DNA of 22,162 nucleotides from an uncultured Oscillospiraceae bacterium (GTDB lineage Bacteria; Bacillota; Clostridia; Oscillospirales; Ruminococcaceae), in assembly GCA_910589145.1 (NCBI GenBank), contig CAJUSD010000043.1:1-22162 (forward strand), in the 5' to 3' direction. Both the position numbers and the translations under genes were made by a program. Position 1 is the first letter of the stretch, and the number at the start of each line of letters is the position of its first letter. The notes under the pieces are model-generated. The model worked only from the letters and a program-made list of their open reading frames with translations. It did no database searches and was not told the origin of the DNA. Shown one piece after another: positions 16,883-22,162 of this stretch.

Positions 16883-17112
16883 GGTTGGGGCAGTGTTTTG
16901 CTCGAAATGATACTGGTTATTAAAGTGAGTATCCGATGGACCCCTTTCTTAGTTTTAAGGTTTACGGTTTAAGGGACGCCATCTCAGCAGCCGTTGGCTG
17001 TTCGCTGGCTGCAAGTGATAACCTTTAACAAAAAATCCCGCCATATTTTCCCCCTTGGAAGCTATTACAAACTTTTTGCTCACTGCTCCCACAAAAGAAA
17101 ATGGCGGGATTT
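16883..17112. other. Intergenic region with hairpins, probable terminator area of the amidase gene
   Basis: No gene is seen. GATACT/AGTATC pair at 16909-16933. GCAGCC pairs with GGCTGC around 16988-17012, flanked by AAGGTT and AACCTT as an outer helix. AAATCCCGCCAT (17033-17044) is an exact complement of ATGGCGGGATTT (17101-17112), a 12-bp stem with a 56-base loop, followed closely by a T-rich stretch. The last may be the terminator or the ends of an old small element. Confidence 0.4.
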
Positions 17113-17173
17113 CCTTATTTTTTAAGTATCTGTCTCTTTCGTTTTGCTTGTTCTGTTTTTAAGGAAGCTGGGG

Positions 17174-17290
17174 AATTTCGCGTCTTGCGGGTTCAGTTCA
17201 GCAAAGCTGAACTGGCGACCAGGGAACTTTTTAGGAGTGCAGCTTTGCTGCACAACCCTGGACCTTCAAACCTTTTTAATCCGCTTTAGG
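17174..17290. repeat. Dispersed palindromic intergenic repeat, copy 3
   Basis: Closest to copy 2. Hairpin 1 at 17194-17214 has 9-bp arms with loop AAA. Hairpin 2 at 17237-17253 is a perfect GTGCAGC/GCTGCAC with loop TTT, enclosed by CCAGGG/CCCTGG. It lies about 75 bases before birA. The plus-strand open frame across it is not supported by a ribosome binding site. Confidence 0.8.
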
Positions 17291-17364
17291 TTATACTCGT
17301 CTGGGGGTTTCCCCGCAAATTAGCCTTATCAAATTTACATTTACTAAAAAAGGAGTGGTTATTT

Positions 17365-18171
17365 ATGGATCCGATAGAAAGGGTAGGTAATAAGCTTTTA
17401 TGGCTGGATGAAGTGGACTCCACTAATACTTATCTGAAAGAACATATGGATGATCCGCAATTTCCCCACGGTACAGCGGTATATACAGATTGTCAAACAG
17501 CAGGAAAAGGGCGCCGCGGGAATCATTGGGGCGGAAGCAATCCCAATATAATGAACCGTCCCGGCGCAAGTTTGGCGCTGTCGTTTCTATTGCGCAAAAC
17601 CAAACTAGAGGATATGGGAGTTTTGCCTTTACTAATGGCGATTGCTGCCTGCCGTGGATTAAAAGGGGTTTGCCCAAATCTGGAATTTGGAATTAAATGG
17701 CCGAACGACATTATATGCCAAGGTAAAAAGCTATGCGGGATTTTGTGCGAAAGCCGAATTTCGGCGGACGGTTCATCTTGTACGGTTTGCGGGATTGGAG
17801 TAAATCTTACCCAAACCCAGCAGGAATTGGACAATACAAATCTGCCTTATGCAATTTCTTTGTATATTGCAAACCAGGGAAAGGATATGAATAGAATTTC
17901 CCCTGAACCGATTGCCAGTGCTATTTTGGACGCGTTTGAAAATGTATATCAGATTTATTGTCAAAATGGGTTTACAGCACTTTTATTGGAATATAAGCAG
18001 AACTGCGTCACCATAGGAAAAAAAGTCCAGGTAATTTGGAATCAGGAGGCTAAAGAGGGAGAAGCATTGGAAATTTCCCCTTCGGGTGAATTGATCTGTA
18101 AAATTGATGGACAATTGCATACAATACGGTCAGGAGAGGCTTCTGTCAGAGGATTGTATGGATATGTATAA
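17365..18171 (+). CDS. birA: Biotin--[acetyl-CoA carboxylase] ligase, class I (no DNA-binding domain)
   Basis: This 268-residue enzyme activates biotin with ATP and attaches it to a lysine of biotin carboxyl carrier proteins. Family motifs are STNTYLKE (19-26), the biotinyl-AMP loop GKGRRG (47-52), KWPNDI (111-116), KLCGILCE (122-129) and a C-terminal SH3-like domain that includes GKKVQVIW. Many Firmicutes have a longer BirA with an N-terminal helix-turn-helix that represses biotin genes. This one starts directly with the catalytic domain, so it is an enzyme only. AAAAGGAGTGG before ATG is a clear ribosome binding site. Only 15 bases separate its stop from the hflX promoter. No biotin synthesis genes are nearby. 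Confidence 0.94.
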   Translation: MDPIERVGNKLLWLDEVDSTNTYLKEHMDDPQFPHGTAVYTDCQTAGKGRRGNHWGGSNPNIMNRPGASLALSFLLRKTKLEDMGVLPLLMAIAACRGLKGVCPNLEFGIKWPNDIICQGKKLCGILCESRISADGSSCTVCGIGVNLTQTQQELDNTNLPYAISLYIANQGKDMNRISPEPIASAILDAFENVYQIYCQNGFTALLLEYKQNCVTIGKKVQVIWNQEAKEGEALEISPSGELICKIDGQLHTIRSGEASVRGLYGYV

Positions 18172-18186
18172 GCATCGAAAAATAGG

Positions 18187-18215
18187 TTGACAAATGCCCC
18201 TATTTATGCTAATAT
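18187..18215 (+). promoter_or_regulatory. Strong promoter of the hflX leader
   Basis: TTGACA (18187-18192) and TAATAT (18210-18215) with a 17-base spacer. Transcription would start near 18222, about 370 bases before hflX. The first part of the transcript can form CGTTCTGC/GCAGACG around 18224-18241; GCAGACG is also complementary to CGTCTGC near 18416, so alternative folds are possible. Confidence 0.82.
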
Positions 18216-18277
18216 CAAAAAGCGTTCTGCAAAGGCAGACGTAAATATGATTTATAATTAAGGAGGACTCCCTGAAG

Positions 18278-18301
18278 ATGCGCATTCGTTTGTATAAGTA
18301 A
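18278..18301 (+). CDS. Putative leader peptide MRIRLYK (attenuation uORF)
   Basis: Seven codons, MRIRLYK, followed by TAA. AAGGAGG at 18260-18266 is one of the best ribosome binding sites in the window; spacing to ATG is 11 bases, slightly long. The frame lies about 56 bases after the predicted transcription start, 182 bases before an intrinsic terminator and about 290 before hflX. Known leaders of macrolide-inducible genes contain MRLR (ErmD leader; MTASMRLR before mef/msr genes), and macrolide-bound ribosomes arrest at basic-X-basic sequences. RIR at residues 2-4 fits that motif. Translation and sensing are inferred, not shown. Confidence 0.62.
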   Translation: MRIRLYK

Positions 18302-18483
18302 TGCAGCAAAAGTAAAGCATTTCCACAGAAATGTGGGTGTGTTTGTTGTGCCTGCTGGTTGTCTATACAAATGGAATGGTATTTTCAAAAGGGGTTCTTT
18401 TTATTTTTGTGCTGCCGTCTGCGCTTGATGCAATGGGGGCTGCCTTTTTTCACTGGAATCCCTTCCATATTCTTTGTATGCCT

Positions 18484-18523
18484 GCAAGCCAAACCGCCCA
18501 TAGTGGAGTCTGGCTTGCTTTTT
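18484..18523 (+). terminator. Intrinsic terminator inside the hflX leader (attenuator)
   Basis: GCAAGCCA (18484-18491) pairs with TGGCTTGC (18511-18518), followed by five T residues. It lies between the leader peptide and hflX with no other gene to terminate, as expected for a conditional attenuator. A flanking pair, ATGCAAT (18428-18434) with ATTGCAT (18524-18530), may take part in the alternative structure. I could not identify the antiterminator with certainty by eye. Confidence 0.75.
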
Positions 18524-18593
18524 ATTGCATTATTTGAAAGCATCCCTTTAGAACCATAAAAAACCTGCAAAACCTGTTGGGAGGGATTTATAT

Positions 18594-19871
18594 ATGTTTG
18601 AAACCAATTCACATAAAACACAGCGCGCTATACTTTTGGCAGTGGATACAGGGGAGTATGACGTTTCTATATCTTTGGACGAACTTTCTGAACTTGCCCA
18701 AACAGCCGGCGCAGAAACCGCTGCAAAGGTCAGCCAGCGGAGGGCTGCCTATGATCCGGCAACCTGTGTTGGTTCCGGCAGCCTGGAAGAAGTAAAAAAC
18801 TTCTGCCAAAACGATGGGGCAAATCTCATTATTTTTGACGGGGAACTGACTGCCAGCCAAGTAAGGAATATTGAAAATGCAACCGGTGTAGAAGTTATAG
18901 ATCGTACCACGCTTATCCTGGACATTTTTGCCCAAAGAGCCGTCACCAGTGCAGGACGGCTGCAAGTAGAACTAGCACAGCAGAAATACCGCCTTCCCCG
19001 ACTGGGAGGACAGGGAAATGTGTTGTCCAGACTGGGGGGCGGCATTGGTACACGCGGTCCCGGCGAAACACAGCTGGAAACTGACCGGAGACATGTCCGC
19101 CGCCGTATCTCCGCCCTGGAAAAGCAATTGAGGGAATTGGAAAGTCAAAGAGATCTCCTTCGCTTGCGCCGTAAGAAAAATGGTATTCCCTGTGTTGCTA
19201 TTGTGGGATATACAAACGTGGGAAAGTCCACTTTGCTTAACGCTTTAACAAATGCTGGCGTATTGGCTGAAGATAAACTTTTCGCTACCCTTGACCCGAC
19301 TGCCCGGGCTCTTTCCCTGCCTGATGGTAGAACTGTAATGCTGATTGATACGGTTGGCCTGGTAAGACGGCTTCCCCATCAGCTTGTGGAAGCCTTTCAT
19401 TCTACATTGGAAGAAGCGCTTCAGGCAGACCTGCTTTTGAATGTCTGTGACATTTCTTCCCCTGATGTTCAGGAACAGGTTGCGGTTACGGAAAATGTTA
19501 TCCGTGAACTCGGAGAAAATAGCAGGGGGTCTGTCAAAAATATAGATCAACCCATTTTGACTGTTTTTAATAAGTGCGATCTCATTTCAGAATGTCCAAT
19601 TCCTGTAAACGAAAAGGTGGCGTTGATTTCTGCGAAAACCGGGTTTGGATTTGATTTGCTTTTAGAAAAAATTTCCGCCTTGCTGGAAAAAACACAGGTC
19701 CGAATGAAACTGGAGATTCCCTTTGAAAAGGGCTTCCTGCTGGGACTGATACGGCAGGACGGCAAAATTTTTTCCGAAGAATATACTGAAAACGGTACAA
19801 AGATTGAAGCCTTGGTAGACCGCCGGATATTATCCCAGGTTATGCCCTATAGGATTGACTCTGAATTTTAA
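18594..19871 (+). CDS. hflX: Ribosome-associated GTPase HflX (possible resistance-type HflXr)
   Basis: A 425-residue GTPase of the HflX family, which binds the 50S subunit and splits stalled ribosomes. Domains: N-terminal HflX domain (about 1-125) with the glycine-rich segment LGGGIGTRGPGETQLETDRR (148-166), a coiled helical segment to about 195, the G domain with G1 GYTNVGKST (205-213), switch I FATLDPT, G3 DTVG (252-255), G4 NKCD (326-329) and G5 SAK, then a short C-terminal domain. GGGAGGGA precedes ATG 18594. ATCCCT at 18542-18547 is complementary to AGGGAT at 18582-18587, so the ribosome binding site can be masked. Listeria has a second HflX, HflXr, that gives lincosamide and macrolide resistance under a leader-peptide attenuator; the leader here suggests the same role. 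Whether the genome also has a housekeeping hflX cannot be seen. Its stop overlaps the stop of the convergent regulator gene. Confidence 0.95.
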   Translation: MFETNSHKTQRAILLAVDTGEYDVSISLDELSELAQTAGAETAAKVSQRRAAYDPATCVGSGSLEEVKNFCQNDGANLIIFDGELTASQVRNIENATGVEVIDRTTLILDIFAQRAVTSAGRLQVELAQQKYRLPRLGGQGNVLSRLGGGIGTRGPGETQLETDRRHVRRRISALEKQLRELESQRDLLRLRRKKNGIPCVAIVGYTNVGKSTLLNALTNAGVLAEDKLFATLDPTARALSLPDGRTVMLIDTVGLVRRLPHQLVEAFHSTLEEALQADLLLNVCDISSPDVQEQVAVTENVIRELGENSRGSVKNIDQPILTVFNKCDLISECPIPVNEKVALISAKTGFGFDLLLEKISALLEKTQVRMKLEIPFEKGFLLGLIRQDGKIFSEEYTENGTKIEALVDRRILSQVMPYRIDSEF

Positions 19872-20068
19872 TCAAAAATAAATATTTCCTCAATGGGTGC
19901 GCCGACTGCCCTTGAAATATCAATAGCTAGTTTCAGGGATGGATTATATTGGGCTTTTTCCAGCCGCATAATGGTTTCCCGGCGCACTCCTACCTGGATT
20001 GCAAGTTCCTCCTGGGTCAAGTCCTTTAACTGCCTGAATTTTTTCAGTCTGCATTCAAAATCCGGCAT
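19868..20068 (-). CDS. Small Xre/Cro-family transcriptional regulator
   Basis: A 66-residue helix-turn-helix protein: CRLKKFRQLKDLTQEELAIQVGVRRETIMRLEKAQYNPSLKLA is a complete HTH_3 domain, and the protein ends soon after (GAPIEEIFIFD), as in the compact YozG-like regulators. I start it at ATG 20068, four bases after the stop of the upstream membrane protein gene and preceded by GAGGAA; the longer frame to 20170 overlaps that gene and is not needed. The two genes are surely one operon and probably translationally coupled. It is the natural candidate to bind the inverted repeat over the operon's promoter (inference). Its stop codon overlaps that of hflX (19868-19871) on the other strand. Confidence 0.9.
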   Translation of the reverse strand: MPDFECRLKKFRQLKDLTQEELAIQVGVRRETIMRLEKAQYNPSLKLAIDISRAVGAPIEEIFIFD

Positions 20069-20072
20069 TTGT

Positions 20073-21020
20073 TTATTCCTCGCTTTCTTCAATCTGTTCG
20101 CTATGGTCGTAACGGTACAGAAGGTATTGGTTGAGAAATATTTCAAGGGCGATTGCCAGTGCAACAACAATCACAAATGCAATCAGTGTAAAATCCAGGT
20201 TGACCATAATCCTTCCCTGCCCCAGAATAATCAGGGAAAGGAAGATAATGCCCAAAGATATTTTGTTAGCTTTCGCGCTTGCTTTTAATTTATTTTCCTT
20301 ATACATTTCATCCATTAAAGTGCCAGACATTTTTCCCTCGTAGAAAAATCCAAAAAAACCAAAGAACATAAAGAAGATAAAAGGAAAGATAGTTTTATCT
20401 ATGCCATAGCTCCAGAAACCAAGAAAGCCGATTAAGCCGAGAAACCCAAGATATCCCAATTTAGGATTGATTTTCCGTGTATATTGATTGGAGAATTGGC
20501 TTTTATTATTTTTTATAATTCCTTTTATCAATAAAACGCATAAGTAAAAGATATACAGGCACAAAAGAGAGACAGAACAGATCATAGGAAGGTCTTTCAT
20601 GCAAAAAGTGTATTCCGAAAAGTTCATGGGAACCACCAGCCGTGACTCATTGAATGTAATTGAATACCATGATGATACAAACAGGAGGACAATGCAAACT
20701 ATGCCAGCAATGATAATAGCAGCAGCTTTTTTCTTTAACTTAGGGTTGATCTTCTGTATACATTGATTTAAGGATTGGTTTTGATTCTTTTTTATAATTC
20801 CTTTTACCAATAAAATGCTTAAATAAAGGATATATAGACAGAAAAGAGAGACAGAACAGATCATGGGAAGGTCTTTCATGCAAAAAGTGTATTCCGAAAA
20901 ATTCATGGGAACTACCAGCCTTGAATCGTTGAATGTAATTGAATACCATGATGACACAAGCAGAAGAACAATGCAGACAACGCCAACGATAATAAGGGCA
21001 ACATCTTTTTTCTTTTTCAT
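20073..21020 (-). CDS. DUF3796-like multi-pass membrane protein with an internal duplication
   Basis: A 315-residue membrane protein. Residues from about 190 to the end (NPKLGYLGFLGLIGFLGFWSYG, then FFGFFYEGKMSGTLMDEMYKENK and two further helices) match the DUF3796 type that Firmicutes pair with a small Xre regulator; function is unknown. The N-terminal half is two nearly identical modules of 93 residues, each with two membrane helices around the shared segment SRLVVPMNFSEYTFCMKDLP. The usual protein of this type has no such duplicated front part as far as I recall. The second module ends at INPKL, the same motif that starts the C-terminal domain. AGGAGG precedes ATG 21020. It is co-transcribed with the regulator that follows. 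Confidence 0.8.
   Translation of the reverse strand: MKKKKDVALIIVGVVCIVLLLVSSWYSITFNDSRLVVPMNFSEYTFCMKDLPMICSVSLFCLYILYLSILLVKGIIKKNQNQSLNQCIQKINPKLKKKAAAIIIAGIVCIVLLFVSSWYSITFNESRLVVPMNFSEYTFCMKDLPMICSVSLLCLYIFYLCVLLIKGIIKNNKSQFSNQYTRKINPKLGYLGFLGLIGFLGFWSYGIDKTIFPFIFFMFFGFFGFFYEGKMSGTLMDEMYKENKLKASAKANKISLGIIFLSLIILGQGRIMVNLDFTLIAFVIVVALAIALEIFLNQYLLYRYDHSEQIEESEE
20460..21017 (-). repeat. 279-bp tandem duplication inside the DUF3796-like gene
   Basis: Two in-frame units with a period of 279 bases (93 codons): for example, ACAGAACAG ends at 20580 and again at 20859. Long stretches are identical or differ at single positions, so the duplication is recent or kept similar by gene conversion. 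Confidence 0.9.
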
Positions 21021-21042
21021 AATAGCAACCTCCTAGAAGTAT

Positions 21043-21087
21043 AAAAGTGATATATTTATCTTATTACAAGACAAATATATCACTTTT
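21043..21087. promoter_or_regulatory. Operator: perfect 15-bp inverted repeat over the promoter -10
   Basis: AAAAGTGATATATTT (21043-21057) is the exact reverse complement of AAATATATCACTTTT (21073-21087), with a 15-base spacer. The right arm contains the -10 box of the membrane protein/Xre operon. This looks like a two-site operator for the operon's own regulator. Confidence 0.75.
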
Positions 21088-21102
21088 TGCTTTGGATGTC
21101 AA
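21074..21102 (-). promoter_or_regulatory. Promoter of the DUF3796/Xre operon
   Basis: On the minus strand TTGACA (21097-21102) and TATATT (21074-21079) are separated by 17 bases. The start codon is about 50 bases downstream. Confidence 0.8.
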
Positions 21103-21147
21103 TAGAAATGATACAAATAAATCTCTTTTCAGATGCAGAGTCCTGCT

Positions 21148-21912
21148 TTAGTCTCCCTGTTTCCAGAGATAGTCCATAAAATCGGGAATCTGCTTTTCCC
21201 AATCTGCTTCGCAGTGCCGTCCTCCAGCAACAGGGTTTAGATGAGTTCTTACTTTTTGAAGATTGAGTTGTTCAACAAATTCCGAGTGCCGCCGGAGAGC
21301 TGCTTCCATTCCTGCTTTTCCCCTGCACTCCTTGCTTCCCCAACTCATGTATATCCTTGTATCAGGGTTTAGCTGCTGTAACTCTATTTCTTTATGTAGT
21401 TTTTCGCCGCACAAGGAAATAGAGGATGACAAACAGGCTGCTTTGGAAATATACTGATTGTATTTAATAACGCTGTAAAATGCCATCAGACCGCCCATAG
21501 AGGCGCCCCCGATCATAGTACATTCACGGAAAGGAATTGTGCGATACTGTGAATCAATCATAGGCTTCAATTCATATATCATCCAATCCATAAAAATATC
21601 TCCATGTCCATTTAATGGGCCAAACTGGGTCTCTGGTAAACGGTAAGGAAAATATTCGCTTAGGCGGTTCTGCCCCTCATGATCACATTCGACTCCAACC
21701 ATAATAAAGGGCTTATCATAGCTGTTTAGGAACTCCTCGAACCCCCATGACTTTCCATAGGTTGCATCCTCGTCCCGGTAAAGGTTATGCCCATCATACA
21801 TATAGATAACAGGATAGTGCTCGCTTCCGTTTTCATATCCCTCTGGAAGATAGAGGTGAATGGTTCTCTGCTTTTTAAATGGAGTGATTGTAACATCGAA
21901 TTTTTTTATCAT
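21148..21912 (-). CDS. Enterochelin-esterase-like alpha/beta hydrolase (esterase D family)
   Basis: A 254-residue cytoplasmic hydrolase of the PF00756 family. It has the N-terminal YPVIYMYDGHNLY strand typical of the family, the nucleophile elbow GGASMGG with Ser138, and a C-terminal GGRHCEADW with the likely catalytic His233. The acid residue is not certain; WGSKE near 191-195 is the usual region. There is no signal peptide. AAGGGGGC precedes the ATG. No siderophore genes are nearby, so a role in iron release is not supported; a general ester or acetyl hydrolase is as likely. It is read in the same direction as the DUF3796/Xre operon, which has its own promoter. Confidence 0.88.
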   Translation of the reverse strand: MIKKFDVTITPFKKQRTIHLYLPEGYENGSEHYPVIYMYDGHNLYRDEDATYGKSWGFEEFLNSYDKPFIMVGVECDHEGQNRLSEYFPYRLPETQFGPLNGHGDIFMDWMIYELKPMIDSQYRTIPFRECTMIGGASMGGLMAFYSVIKYNQYISKAACLSSSISLCGEKLHKEIELQQLNPDTRIYMSWGSKECRGKAGMEAALRRHSEFVEQLNLQKVRTHLNPVAGGRHCEADWEKQIPDFMDYLWKQGD

Positions 21913-21937
21913 TTCATAGCCCCCTTATGTTTTTTGA

Positions 21938-21976
21938 AGTAATCGGTTTTACTCAGCAAACGCAAAACCAATTACT
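21938..21976. promoter_or_regulatory. Inverted repeat in the leader of the esterase gene
   Basis: AGTAATCGGTTTT (21938-21950) and AAAACCAATTACT (21964-21976) are complementary except for one C/A position, with a 13-base spacer. It lies 26 bases before the esterase start, so it could be an operator or an RNA hairpin in the leader. A TATAAT-like box on the minus strand lies further upstream, without a good -35. Confidence 0.45.
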
Positions 21977-22048
21977 CCATATTTTCTATTAAATACATAT
22001 TATAAATTAAATTTAAGGAGAAAAAAAGAAAAAATTCGAAAAAAGTAG

Positions 22049-22077
22049 TTGACAAAGGGGGAATGATATGATATTAT
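22049..22077 (+). promoter_or_regulatory. Strong promoter at the right edge of the window
   Basis: TTGACA (22049-22054) and TATTAT (22072-22077) with a 17-base spacer. It would start a transcript near 22084, running off the window. Confidence 0.8.
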
Positions 22078-22084
22078 AGTCAAG

Positions 22085-22162
22085 CACTCGGGAGACGGGG
22101 TGGAAAACTCCTGAAACGAGTGAGGCACAGACGGCATGGCAAAGCCAAAAAGAAGGAAAGCC
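22085..22162 (+). other. Unidentified structured leader or small RNA (cut by window end), possible start of a basic protein
   Basis: Directly after the promoter, CACTCG (22085-22090) pairs with CGAGTG (22117-22122), and GGAG (22091-22094) with CTCC (22108-22111) inside it; a purine-rich loop GACGGGGTGGAAAA lies between. GGC/GCC pairs follow. I do not recognise the family. ATG at 22136 opens a frame MAKPKRRKA to the end, with GAGG ten bases before it; this may be a basic protein or chance. Confidence 0.4.

Noticed and set aside
18331..18537. 66-68-residue open frames inside the hflX leader
   Set aside because: No ribosome binding site, and they run across the attenuator hairpin. The short MRIRLYK frame with AAGGAGG is far better supported.
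20480..21017. Repeated units as a possible CRISPR or satellite array
   Set aside because: There are only two units of 279 bp, in frame and inside a membrane protein gene; it is a coding duplication.

Overview
The window looks like chromosome from a Gram-positive member of the Clostridia, probably a gut Oscillospirales-type bacterium. This is an inference from the AGGAGG-type ribosome binding sites, the TTGACA-17-TATAAT-type promoters, the moderate GC content, the LiaF-like 4-TM protein, the stand-alone small alarmone synthetase, the GHL10 and Big_2 cell-surface proteins, and the GC-rich palindromic intergenic repeats. No rRNA, tRNA, CRISPR array, phage gene or complete transposase gene was recognised.

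Left part (1-4310): a large membrane-anchored hybrid histidine kinase with two receiver domains converges on a small stand-alone HPt protein. Each has its own terminator, and together they could form a His-Asp-His phosphorelay; no output regulator is visible. Next (4360-9122): a palindromic intergenic repeat; a minus-strand pair made of a fold-type I aminotransferase and a LiaF-like membrane protein; then plus-strand genes for a RelQ-type (p)ppGpp synthetase and an aldo/keto reductase.

Centre (9178-16882): a short mobile-element-like repeat, a polysaccharide pyruvyl transferase-like protein, a GHL10 lipoprotein, a second and longer copy of the mobile-like repeat, a second palindromic repeat, and a 1,292-residue membrane-anchored protein. 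That protein has a GHL10-like domain without the usual acidic motif, an apparently intact zinc amidase domain and three Big_2 domains. These genes suggest cell envelope or cell-wall work.

Right part (17174-22162): a third palindromic repeat, birA (biotin-protein ligase), and hflX. The hflX gene sits behind a leader of about 400 bases with a strong promoter, a 7-codon reading frame (MRIRLYK) and an intrinsic terminator before the gene. This is the architecture of antibiotic-sensing ribosome-mediated attenuation, and the RIR tripeptide fits the macrolide-arrest motif. It is the most interesting system here. After it come a convergent, self-contained operon (a DUF3796-like membrane protein with a 279-bp internal duplication plus a small Xre regulator, behind a perfect 15-bp inverted repeat over the -10 box) and an enterochelin-esterase-like hydrolase. 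A strong promoter at the right edge drives an unidentified structured leader that is cut off by the window end.
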